Origin: Devosia psychrophila | GTDB taxonomy: Bacteria > Pseudomonadota > Alphaproteobacteria > Rhizobiales > Devosiaceae | DNA length: 64,000 nt | NCBI RefSeq assembly: GCF_000971275.1 | Contig: NZ_LAPV01000084.1 | Coordinates: 17,752-81,751 of the forward strand | Reading direction: 5' to 3' | Shown: positions 8,314 to 15,416 of the stretch, piece by piece | How the letters are laid out: each line of letters opens with the position of its first letter | How positions within the stretch are numbered: position 1 is the first letter of the stretch | Position numbers and translations under genes: made by a program | Notes under the pieces: generated by a model | What the model saw: the letters and a program-made list of their open reading frames with translations, nothing else | Database searches by the model: none | What the model was told of the DNA's origin: nothing

Positions 8314-8979
8314 ATGACGACGACGGCGGTAACTTCCAAACAACCAGTCGATGCTTTCTGGACGCGGGTACGGACAGCGCTGAATGCGATGCGTCCGGTG
8401 CGGCAGCCAGCCTACGGACAGGCGGCGATGGCACGCTCGATTGGCATGAAGCCCAAGCTCGGTGCGCTGATCGAAGAAGAGCTGGTGGCGGGTTGGGGCC
8501 GGGCCGCTGAAAAGCATGTGTCCCTCAGCCTGCTGGTCATTGAGATCGACCGGGCCACCGAATATTTTACCGCCTATGACAAGCCCGAGACCGATGACGG
8601 CGTGCTGACCGTGATGCGCGCCATCACCGATGCGCTGCCGCGCGTTGGTGATAGTTGCCTGCGCCTGGGGCGCGGTGGCTTTGTCGTGGTGCTGCCGGAC
8701 CTGCCGGTGCTGATGGCTCGGTCGCTGGCAATCAAGATTACCGATGCAGTGCGTCGCCAGAACCTGGCGCACAAGGAAAGCCATGCCGGCATCGTTACCG
8801 TCAGCCTCGGCCTGGCCGTGACCAATCCGCGTGGGAGCTATGACCGCAAGTTCTTCGAAGCTGGCGCCGAGGCGCTGAAAAAGGCCCAGCGCAAAGGTAT
8901 CGGCTATCTGCAGGCCGTCGACCTGCGGCCGGCACTGGAGCGCAAGCGGGCCAAGCACAAGGTTGCCAAGGCCGCCTGA
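8314..8979 (+). CDS. Degenerate GGDEF-domain protein
   Basis: A 221-residue soluble protein whose residues ~65-205 align with a GGDEF (diguanylate cyclase) fold: SLSLLVIEIDRATEYF for the first strand/metal region, a helix with VLTVMRAITDALP, and IVTVSLGLAVTNP for the later strands. The signature loop reads GRGGF near residues 119-123 instead of GGDEF, so the catalytic acidic residues are missing and cyclase activity is not expected. A basic tail (KRAKHKVAKAA) closes the protein. It may be a c-di-GMP- or GTP-sensing regulator. A CtrA-like box lies upstream. Confidence 0.75.
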   Translation: MTTTAVTSKQPVDAFWTRVRTALNAMRPVRQPAYGQAAMARSIGMKPKLGALIEEELVAGWGRAAEKHVSLSLLVIEIDRATEYFTAYDKPETDDGVLTVMRAITDALPRVGDSCLRLGRGGFVVVLPDLPVLMARSLAIKITDAVRRQNLAHKESHAGIVTVSLGLAVTNPRGSYDRKFFEAGAEALKKAQRKGIGYLQAVDLRPALERKRAKHKVAKAA

Positions 8980-9105
8980 GTCGCCATTCGGGCATAGCCC
9001 TCAAGCCGAGAAGACCACCTTCGAAGTTGCCAGCCTGAGCCCGATTCCCTATGAGGGCCGTCCCCTCGCGCGCCTGAAGCGCAAACCCATGATGGACGGC
9101 ATGCC

Positions 9106-10362
9106 ATGACCCTCGTTTGCGGCCTCGACTTCGGCACGTCCAATTCCACCATTGCCCGGCTTGATTCGAGCGGCGTGCCGCACCTGCTCAAGCTCGAGGC
9201 GGGGCGCGAAACCATTCCCAGCGTGATCTTTTTCAGCTTCGAGGACGACAGCGTACATTTCGGCCGCCAGGCCGTGGCCGAATATGTCACCGGCGCCGAC
9301 GGGCGGCTGATGCGCTCGCTCAAGAGCGTGCTGGGTACCTCGCTGATGAGTGACACCACCCGGGTCAAGGCCAGGAGCTATGGCTTCATCGAAATCCTCG
9401 GCATTTTCATTGCCGAACTGAAGCGTCGCGCCGAGTCAGAACTTGGCGGCGCGCTGGATAGCGTGGTCTGCGGCCGGCCGGTGCATTTCGTCGATGACGA
9501 CGCGGTGGCCGATGCGGCGGCGCAGGAGCAACTGGCCGGAGCGGTGCGCGCGCAGGGTTTTCGGCATGTGGACTTCCAGTTTGAGCCGATTGCGGCGGCG
9601 CTGGATTATGAGCGGCAGGTTTCGGATGAACGGCTGGCGCTGATCGTCGATCTGGGCGGCGGTACCTCTGACTTTTCGGTGGTGCGGGTTTCGCCGGAGC
9701 GGGCGAAGTTAGTAGATCGCGGTGGCGATATCCTGGCGACAGCGGGCGTGCATATCGGCGGCACCGACTTCGACCGACTGCTGTCGATGGCCAAGGTGAT
9801 GCCGCAACTCGGGCTGGGCAGCATGACCAAGGATGGCAAGCGGCACCTGCCGGTGGCGCCATATCATGACCTGTCGACCTGGCATCGCATCAACCGGCTC
9901 TACAACGCCCAGACCCTGCGCGACCTGCGCGGCACCCGCCGCGAAGCACAAGCGCCCGAGCGGGTCGAGATGATGATGGAATTGATCGAGGACCGACTAG
10001 GCCATCGGCTGGTCGGCGCAGTAGAAGCCGCCAAAATTGCATTGTCCGATGCCGACGCGACGGAATTCAGCTTCGAGGTGCGCGACCGCAAGATCGAAGC
10101 CACCATGAGCATCGCCGATTTCACCACAGCCCTGCGCCACTCGGTGACGCGGATCGAAGACACCATCGCCGAAACCCTGAAGCGGGCAGGGGTGACGACC
10201 GCAAATATCGACAGCCTGATCCTGACCGGCGGGTCCACCCAGGTCCCAGCCATCGCCGACCGCCTGCGGGCATTGTTTCCAGACGCGGAGCTGGTGCGCA
10301 CGGACGTGCTGGGGAGTGTGGGGCTGGGACTTGCGCTGGACGCGAAACGCAAGTTTGGGTGA
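9106..10362 (+). CDS. YegD-like Hsp70-family protein
   Basis: 418 residues of Hsp70/actin-type ATPase without the substrate-binding and lid domains of DnaK. Visible motifs are phosphate 1 LVCGLDFGTSNSTIAR at the N-terminus, phosphate 2 ALIVDLGGGTSDFSVV near residue 185, and adenosine motif DSLILTGGSTQVPAIAD near 370. FQFEPIAAALDYER matches the connect region. Length and architecture match YegD, a DnaK relative of uncertain function. No DnaJ or GrpE gene is nearby. The ATG at 9106 overlaps, as ATGA, the end of a short open frame that begins within the preceding gene. Confidence 0.88.
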   Translation: MTLVCGLDFGTSNSTIARLDSSGVPHLLKLEAGRETIPSVIFFSFEDDSVHFGRQAVAEYVTGADGRLMRSLKSVLGTSLMSDTTRVKARSYGFIEILGIFIAELKRRAESELGGALDSVVCGRPVHFVDDDAVADAAAQEQLAGAVRAQGFRHVDFQFEPIAAALDYERQVSDERLALIVDLGGGTSDFSVVRVSPERAKLVDRGGDILATAGVHIGGTDFDRLLSMAKVMPQLGLGSMTKDGKRHLPVAPYHDLSTWHRINRLYNAQTLRDLRGTRREAQAPERVEMMMELIEDRLGHRLVGAVEAAKIALSDADATEFSFEVRDRKIEATMSIADFTTALRHSVTRIEDTIAETLKRAGVTTANIDSLILTGGSTQVPAIADRLRALFPDAELVRTDVLGSVGLGLALDAKRKFG

Positions 10363-10721
10363 GCAGTGGCGGGTCGGACGTTCCGATCAATCGCGCCATT
10401 CTGATTTTCAGCATGAAACCGCGACGGCGGGACAGTCGGCAATGGTCATGGCTGGTGCAGACAGAATGCAAGTGTTGGCATTTGTGACCTATGGCAGGCC
10501 GTATAGCACGTTGGCTAGGTCCTGGTACGACTAGCAAAGCTTTGGCTGCCTTGCGTTTTTATAGCATGGAATTTCCACATAAGTCGAAGCTAAGGTTCTT
10601 CCATGTGGAGTGATTTCAAGAAAATGAAGTTATAGCTTTCTTTTTGAAGTTGGACTACAAAAAGTTAGATCGTAGCTACATTTTAGGTGCGGTGTTCCCG
10701 TGAATTGGGAGAGATAAAGCC
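10363..10721. other. AT-rich intergenic stretch before hipA
   Basis: No convincing gene. Bases from about 10540 to 10740 are much richer in A/T than the surroundings, which marks the left edge of a probably acquired toxin-antitoxin segment. A short inverted repeat (TCCACAT at 10571, ATGTGGA near 10601) and a palindrome GTAGCTAC near 10672 are present and could be operator half-sites. A weak promoter candidate is TTGGAC at 10650 with TAGCTA at 10673. Confidence 0.4.
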
Positions 10722-10790
10722 ATAGCAACAAATTTATATAGTGCGGATGTCCTATTCAAGGGCAAGCTGGCCGGCATCCTCGAACAGACG

Positions 10791-11882
10791 GTGACGGGCG
10801 GGACGCGTTTTACCTATGGAGACGGCTGGACAGGAGACATTGCCTGCTGCTTTCCGGCCACCCAGCGCGAGCACAACTGGGCAAATGGGCTGCACCCCTT
10901 TTTCCAGCATTTGGGGCCGGAAGGCTGGCTGCGCGAGAAGCAGGCCCGAGGCGCCCATATCCAGGATGAGCAGAACGACTTCGCGTTGCTTTTGGCTTAC
11001 GGCGAAGATTGCATCGGGGCCGTCGGCATTCGCGCGTCCGAAGAAGCGGACATTCCTAAAGTCGAGGAGGGGGCTCCGACGCCGGGAAAGACGCTGTCCG
11101 GCGTACAGAAAAAGCTGCTGGTCGTAAAAGACGGCGATGGTTTCGTCGCTGCGGGCAGAGATGGCCCCGCCCCCTATATTGCGAAATTTAATTCGGAGGC
11201 GAGGGAGGGCTTGGTTCGCAACGAGTTTCTTTCGCTTCAGTGGGCAGCAAAAATTCTCGGCAAGAACGAGGTAACGCAGTTCAAGACTGGTCATTTTGGC
11301 GAAGAGATCGCGTTGATCGTCAGCCGGTTCGACCGGACCGAGAAAGGCGAAAAGCTGCGCCTCGAGGACTTCGCGCAAGTGCTGGTGAAACCGAGGGGCG
11401 TCAACTATGACGGCAAATACGGAAGCAGCTACGAAGAGGTCGCCCGCGTCATCCGGGAGCATTCCGCCCGCCCTGTCATCGATCTCGATAAGCTGTTTCG
11501 GCGGCTTGTCGTGTTTGCGGCGCTCGCGAACTGCGATGCACACCTCAAGAATTTTTCGCTTCTGGAAACACCGGAAGGCCTTCGGCTATCGCCGGTGTAC
11601 GACGTGCTGAATACGGCCATCTACGATGATCTCGACAGGAATTTCGGTCTTTCGATTCTTGGCAGAAGCCGCAACCTCGAAGAGCTGAACGGAACGCTGT
11701 TCCGGAAGTTCGGCGCTGAGATCGGCCTGCATGAGCGGGCCGTGGAACTTGCGCTTGGCGACCTGAAGAAGCAAATCGGCAAGAACCCCATCAATGCGCC
11801 ATCTGGCGAACCACCGAATGGCTTCGTTAGCCGCTTCGAGGAAGTCGTGAGGAACCAATGTCTTCGTCTCTTCGAGGAGTAA
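10791..11882 (+). CDS. hipA: HipA-family serine/threonine kinase toxin
   Basis: At least 363 residues. The HipA core is complete: glycine-rich loop TLSGVQKKLLVV near residue 100, ATP-lysine YIAKFN near 135, catalytic NCDAHLKNFSLL near 247 and metal-binding SPVYDVLNT. HipA kinases phosphorylate translation factors or tRNA synthetases to cause dormancy. The frame stays open upstream to 10704 and encodes IATNLYSADVLFKGKLAGIL, which is the usual HipA N-terminus. No ATG is present there. GGGAGA at 10707-10712 sits about ten bases before an ATA codon at 10722, so the true start may be that ATA or a mutated ATG; GTG at 10791 is the first standard start. It overlaps the HTH gene by 25 bases. Confidence 0.88.
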   Translation: MTGGTRFTYGDGWTGDIACCFPATQREHNWANGLHPFFQHLGPEGWLREKQARGAHIQDEQNDFALLLAYGEDCIGAVGIRASEEADIPKVEEGAPTPGKTLSGVQKKLLVVKDGDGFVAAGRDGPAPYIAKFNSEAREGLVRNEFLSLQWAAKILGKNEVTQFKTGHFGEEIALIVSRFDRTEKGEKLRLEDFAQVLVKPRGVNYDGKYGSSYEEVARVIREHSARPVIDLDKLFRRLVVFAALANCDAHLKNFSLLETPEGLRLSPVYDVLNTAIYDDLDRNFGLSILGRSRNLEELNGTLFRKFGAEIGLHERAVELALGDLKKQIGKNPINAPSGEPPNGFVSRFEEVVRNQCLRLFEE

Positions 11883-12865
11883 ATCTCCTCAACTGGCAAA
11901 AGCTCATCGATGAAACGATCGAGCGCCGCAAGGAAAGCGGAATGACTAAGCGCGAACACACCGCGCTTGCCGGCGTGAGTGCGCCGACCATGACGGCCTT
12001 CGAGCGCGGCGAGACGACGCTTAGCCTGACGAAAGCTTTCGACATTTTGCGTGTCGTCGGACTGATGGACGAACCTGCCGCCGCCGGCGCGCAGGAGCGG
12101 TTTCTCCGCGAATCCATTCAACGTTGGCAGAGCCTCATCAAAGACCTTGCAGCCAACAGCCCGGCCCGTTTTCCTGACGGTTATTACCGTGCCGACTACT
12201 GCTTCACCGGTGATCTGAAGACGCCGACAGCGCGAGAGTTCGAGGACATGCTGAGGGAAGTGTCTTACACAAAATACACTGGCTGGCCGGTCTTCATGTT
12301 CATGACGCGGGAAGAAACCCGCCCTAGCGAAGTCGACGGCGCCATTGAAACCTGGCTCCCGCCGAGCGAGATAGCGGAGCGCAGCTTCGACGATGCCGCT
12401 CACTGCGATTTTTGGCGCGGTGTCCCCTCCGGTCGAATGTTTCTGATCCGCGGCTATAAGGAAGACGGTCAGGAAACCTTTCCCGCAGGAACCGTATTTG
12501 ATGCCACCTTGCCCATCTGGCGTCTTGGCGAAATCCTCATGCATGCGAGCAACCTGGCGCAACTGCTGGCCAAGAGGGATCCATTCCCGCTGACCGTGAA
12601 AATGCGCGTACTCTACACCGGACTTCGAGGGCGCCAACTGAAGAGCTGGGCCAATCCTCTGGCAGGGCTGATTATGGAAGGCAGGCCGTCTCGCAGTGAC
12701 GAAGTCCTGCTTGAAACCGAGGTATCGGTTGAGGATATCAAAGAGGACTTAGCTGCGGTTGTTACGCCCCTCGTGTCGCAACTCTTCGAGCGGTTCGACG
12801 CCGAAAGCGTGTCCTATGACTTCGTAAAAAGCGAAGTTTTAAAGCTCACCAAGGCTCGGTTTTAG
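11858..12865 (+). CDS. HTH protein, probable HipA partner
   Basis: A 335-residue protein. Residues ~10-72 form an XRE-type helix-turn-helix: DETIERRKESGMTKREHTAL, AGVSAPTMTAFERGETTLSL and KAFDILRVVGL. The remaining ~240 residues are not a domain I recognise; notable stretches are GYYRADYCFTGDLKTPTARE, YTKYTGWPVFMFMTR and LTVKMRVLYTGLRGRQL. Classical HipB is only 70-90 residues, so this is an unusually large antitoxin or regulator. Its 5' end lies inside hipA in another frame, implying coupled translation with the toxin first. Role as antitoxin is inferred from position and the HTH. Confidence 0.75.
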   Translation: MSSSLRGVNLLNWQKLIDETIERRKESGMTKREHTALAGVSAPTMTAFERGETTLSLTKAFDILRVVGLMDEPAAAGAQERFLRESIQRWQSLIKDLAANSPARFPDGYYRADYCFTGDLKTPTAREFEDMLREVSYTKYTGWPVFMFMTREETRPSEVDGAIETWLPPSEIAERSFDDAAHCDFWRGVPSGRMFLIRGYKEDGQETFPAGTVFDATLPIWRLGEILMHASNLAQLLAKRDPFPLTVKMRVLYTGLRGRQLKSWANPLAGLIMEGRPSRSDEVLLETEVSVEDIKEDLAAVVTPLVSQLFERFDAESVSYDFVKSEVLKLTKARF

Positions 12866-12882
12866 ACGTCTGGTTTTCGAGG

Positions 12883-12903
12883 GTCGGGACGTTCTGTCTC
12901 GAC
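12883..12903 (+). terminator. Possible stem-loop after the HipA operon
   Basis: GTCGGGAC, loop GTTCT, GTCTCGAC: an eight-pair stem with one G-U pair, 18 bases after the HTH gene stop. No T-run follows, so intrinsic termination is uncertain. Confidence 0.3.
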
Positions 12904-12955
12904 TTCGAAGTTGTGCGGACGCCCACGATGCGCCATTCGAAATCGGGAGGGAACA

Positions 12956-12981
12956 GGGCCCCGCTCACAAGAGCGGGACCC
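12956..12981 (-). terminator. Terminator-like hairpin after chvE
   Basis: CCCGCTC (12960-12966), loop ACAA, GAGCGGG (12971-12977), extended by three more G-C pairs beyond a mismatch. It begins ten bases beyond the chvE stop. Only a short mixed T/C stretch follows on the minus strand. Confidence 0.5.
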
Positions 12982-12990
12982 GTAAGTCGC

Positions 12991-14064
12991 TTACTTCAGG
13001 TCGTCTGCCGACATGTAGCCGGAGTCGACCACAAGTTCCTTGTAGTTGTTCGCATCGACTTCATACGGAGTCAGCAGGATCGACGGCACAACCTTGACGC
13101 CATTGTTATAGGTCGTGGTGTCGAGGCCTTCCGGCGTACCGCCGGTGAGAACGGTGTCCACGAGGCCAGCAGTGACGCGCGCCAGTTCGCGGGTGTCCTT
13201 GTAGACGGTAGAATACTGCTCGCCGGCGATGATCGCCTTTACCGACGGGATTTCAGCGTCCTGGCCCGAGATGATCGGGTAAGCCAGGTCGCCCGAGCCG
13301 TAGCCGATGCCCTTGAGCGAGGAGATGATGCCGCGTGCGACGCCATCGTTGGGGGAAAGCACGGCGTCAACGCGCGAACCGTCCGAGTAGCTGGCCGACA
13401 GCAGGTTGTCCATGCGGGCCTGGGCGGTAGCGCCGTCCCACTTCAGGGTGCCGACCTTGTCCATGCCGGTCTGGCCGGACTTCACCACCAGCACGCCGGA
13501 ATCGATCAGCGGCTGCAGCACGCTGAGCGCCCCGTCATAGAAGAAGAAGGCATTGTTATCGTCTGGCGAACCGCCGAACAGCTCGATATTCCACGGACCC
13601 TGCTTTTCGGGATAACCGAGGCCCTTGAGGATGGAATTGGCCTGCAGCACGCCGACCTGGAAGTTATCGAAGGTCGTGTAGTAATCGACGTTGGCGGTGT
13701 CGCGGATCAGGCGGTCATAGGCGAACACCTTGACGCCGGCATCGGCCGCCTGCTGCAGAACGGCGCTGAGCGTGGTGCCGTCGAGGGCTGCGATCACGAG
13801 GGCCTTGGATCCCTTGGTGACCATGTTTTCAAGCTGTGACAGCTGGTTCGGAATGTCGTCGCCGGCATACTGCAGGTCGACGGTGTAACCGGCAGCTTCA
13901 AGTGCCTTCGTCAGCTCGGCGCCATCCGAATTCCAGCGCAGGGTGGTCTGCTCGGGCATCGAAATGCCGATGGTGCCCTTGTCCTGCGCAAAGCTGCTGA
14001 CGGACGCGCCCAGCGCCAGAGCGCTGACGGCGATCACGGTGGCTAGCGATTTCATAAGTTTCAT
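12991..14064 (-). CDS. chvE: ChvE-type sugar-binding protein
   Basis: 357 residues. Start chosen at 14064 because GGGAG lies eight bases upstream and a clean Sec signal peptide follows ([19 protein letters not shown], ending near SSFAQ). The frame is open further upstream but not signal-like. Mature protein is a periplasmic binding protein of the ribose/ChvE class: [59 protein letters not shown] and [14 protein letters not shown]. ChvE binds several monosaccharides, feeds an ABC importer and can signal through VirA. The usual ATPase and permease genes are absent, making it an orphan. Confidence 0.9.
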   Translation of the reverse strand: MKLMKSLATVIAVSALALGASVSSFAQDKGTIGISMPEQTTLRWNSDGAELTKALEAAGYTVDLQYAGDDIPNQLSQLENMVTKGSKALVIAALDGTTLSAVLQQAADAGVKVFAYDRLIRDTANVDYYTTFDNFQVGVLQANSILKGLGYPEKQGPWNIELFGGSPDDNNAFFFYDGALSVLQPLIDSGVLVVKSGQTGMDKVGTLKWDGATAQARMDNLLSASYSDGSRVDAVLSPNDGVARGIISSLKGIGYGSGDLAYPIISGQDAEIPSVKAIIAGEQYSTVYKDTRELARVTAGLVDTVLTGGTPEGLDTTTYNNGVKVVPSILLTPYEVDANNYKELVVDSGYMSADDLK

Positions 14065-14226
14065 TATTTTACTCTCCCGTTCAGATTGATCTGGTGGAAG
14101 CGGACAAAACGTCGTGCTCAGCAGCAGCCCAAGTCGCACGAATGCGACAGGCGCCTGAATGAGCATTATGTAAATTATGTCCCCACGCGGCGAAGTTGCG
14201 CCAAGGCCCTCCCAAGCCAGACGACT

Positions 14227-14255
14227 AAAGTATGATATGGAATTGAAATACGCAA
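14227..14255 (-). promoter_or_regulatory. Candidate chvE promoter
   Basis: Minus strand: -35 TTGCGT (14250-14255), 17-base spacer, -10 TACTTT (14227-14232), in a locally AT-rich patch. It would give an untranslated leader of about 155 bases before the chvE start. Only two mismatches from sigma-70 consensus in each box, but untested. Confidence 0.45.
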
Positions 14256-14262
14256 GATTGTT

Positions 14263-14276
14263 GACGTACGTACGTC
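14263..14276. promoter_or_regulatory. Perfect palindrome, putative operator
   Basis: GACGTACGTACGTC is a perfect 14-base palindrome lying eight bases upstream of the candidate chvE -35. The position suits an activator or repressor controlling the sugar-binding protein. The cognate regulator is not in the window. Confidence 0.4.
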
Positions 14277-14478
14277 GCAGACGGAAGGCGTATTGGTATG
14301 GTAGGTCGCGCCGGCCTCGTGTGAACCCGTTGATCCGCTATCCGGGGCGGACTGTTTTACAATGTTACGGCTGCCGCTCCGACCGCAAATCATGCAGCCT
14401 TTTCACCTGCGGGACGGATCAAACTTATGCACTTTATCCCCGCGTGACGGTGGCGGTGTATAGTTCAGGTATGGTCGG
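14277..14478. other. Non-coding stretch upstream of chvE
   Basis: No supportable gene. A 120-codon open frame crosses it (14177-14539) but has a composition of Arg, Tyr and Cys unlike a real protein and no ribosome binding site. Base composition is less GC-rich than the flanks. It joins the chvE control region to the repeat pair at 14479 and 14645. Confidence 0.35.
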
Positions 14479-14532
14479 AAAAGTGGGTCAGGAAGCTCGG
14501 CGTAGAGCAGGCGGGCGGCGGTTGCGCTGTCC
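14479..14532 (-). repeat. Direct repeat copy 1 (about 54 bases)
   Basis: Begins AAAGTGGGTCAGGA and shares roughly three quarters of its bases with the copy at 14645-14698. Read on the minus strand it would encode a tail NRRPPALRRAS followed by a stop, parallel to the tail of the KTSC gene. The minus-strand frame leading into it (from an ATG near 14607) encodes about 39 residues but resembles nothing I know. Confidence 0.45.
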
Positions 14533-14644
14533 GCTCTGAGCTTGCGATTTATAGCTCGAAGCCAGGAAGAGGCCGGAGCGTTCGTGCCATTCGACCATAG
14601 GTCTCATGGCCTTCTCGTGCCCTGCGAAGCGGTTCGAAGTCAGT

Positions 14645-14698
14645 AAAGTGGGTCAGGATGCACGGCGCAGCACATGCGGGCTTCGGTTGCATTGTTTG
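14645..14698 (-). repeat. Direct repeat copy 2, in KTSC gene 3' end
   Basis: Begins AAAGTGGGTCAGGA and matches the 14479-14532 copy. It contains the last codons of the KTSC-domain gene (tail NRSPHVLRRAS and stop) and the bases just after it. Two copies suggest a mobile or duplicated 3' cassette rather than a coincidence. Confidence 0.45.
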
Positions 14699-14898
14699 GG
14701 TGGTTCGACGAGTTCGCATTCAAAGCGCCCGCGGATTGAATGGTTGAAGAAGCGGCCGCGGGATTCTGCATCGCGTAAAGCTTCGTAGAGAAACTCGGGC
14801 ACATCGAAATATTTGTAGCGGCGGCCTTCGGGGGCGAACCAGATCGAGAGTTCCTCGCTGGCGGGCTTGTAATGGATATGGCGGATCGCGGCGGACAT
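14653..14898 (-). CDS. KTSC-domain protein
   Basis: 81 residues from the ATG at 14898, which is preceded by GGGAGAGG; the longer frame start at 14925 is less likely. Residues ~7-57 form the KTSC domain: HYKPASEELSIWFAPEGRR, YKYFDVPEFLYEALRDAESR and GRFFNHSIRGRF, the common order of Y-D/E, YxYFDVP and GxxFN motifs. Members are small, cytosolic and sometimes linked to lysyl-tRNA synthetase or phage regions, with no settled function. The C-terminal tail coincides with a local direct repeat. It is transcribed away from the GTA cluster. Confidence 0.82.
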   Translation of the reverse strand: MSAAIRHIHYKPASEELSIWFAPEGRRYKYFDVPEFLYEALRDAESRGRFFNHSIRGRFECELVEPPKQCNRSPHVLRRAS

Positions 14899-14996
14899 CG
14901 GGCCTCTCCCGGTTGGATTCCGCAAAGGCGAATCCGCGACGGATTCATCGGGTTCCGGGCTGCGGCGCCGGAGCGATTCACAAGTGAGTCATTGGC

Positions 14997-15416
14997 ATGC
15001 AGCAAGAGGACGTTTCCGTCGCCGCGACGATCCAATGGGACCTGGTTCGCGAAGAGTACGAAGCACGCCGGTTTTTACCGGCTGTGATCTGCAAACGCTA
15101 CGGCATCAGCGCAGCTCAATTGCGGTATCGCCGGCAAGTGGAAGGCTGGCTCAGTGCGCGTGCACGGGTCGTGCGACAGGACGATCTCGTGGCGCGCATG
15201 TTGAAGGTTTTGGACAAGCAAGTGAGGCGACTGGAAATGGCTGTAGATGAACCGATCGACAAGCAGGCAAACGTGCTGAGCATCCAGGTCAAGACGCTCG
15301 ACAAGCTGATCGAGCTGGGAGCTGCCCAGCGGAACGTGGAACCTGCAAGCAAGCGGGACGTCACCGATCTTCGTAACAAGGTGGCGAAGCGAATTGAACA
15401 ATTCCGCAATCGTTGA
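14997..15416 (+). CDS. Small terminase-like protein (GTA ORFg1-type)
   Basis: 139 residues. The N-terminal third is an HTH-like segment (WDLVREEYEARRFLPAVICK then RYGISAAQLRYRRQVEGW). The remainder is helical: LVARMLKVLDKQVRRLEMAV and SIQVKTLDKLIELGAAQR. This layout fits small terminase subunits, which bind DNA and recruit the large subunit during packaging. It sits just before the large terminase and overlaps its TTG start by 23 bases, as expected for the head of a GTA cluster. It looks intact. Assignment to ORFg1 rests on position and architecture. Confidence 0.7.
   Translation: MQQEDVSVAATIQWDLVREEYEARRFLPAVICKRYGISAAQLRYRRQVEGWLSARARVVRQDDLVARMLKVLDKQVRRLEMAVDEPIDKQANVLSIQVKTLDKLIELGAAQRNVEPASKRDVTDLRNKVAKRIEQFRNR

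Noticed and set aside
14177..14539. 120-codon open frame upstream of chvE
   Set aside because: Unusual Arg/Tyr/Cys composition, no ribosome binding site, overlaps the promoter and a direct repeat.
14620..14645. Sequence GGTTCGAAGTC resembling a tRNA T-loop near the GTA cluster
   Set aside because: No acceptor, D or anticodon stems could be paired around it on either strand.
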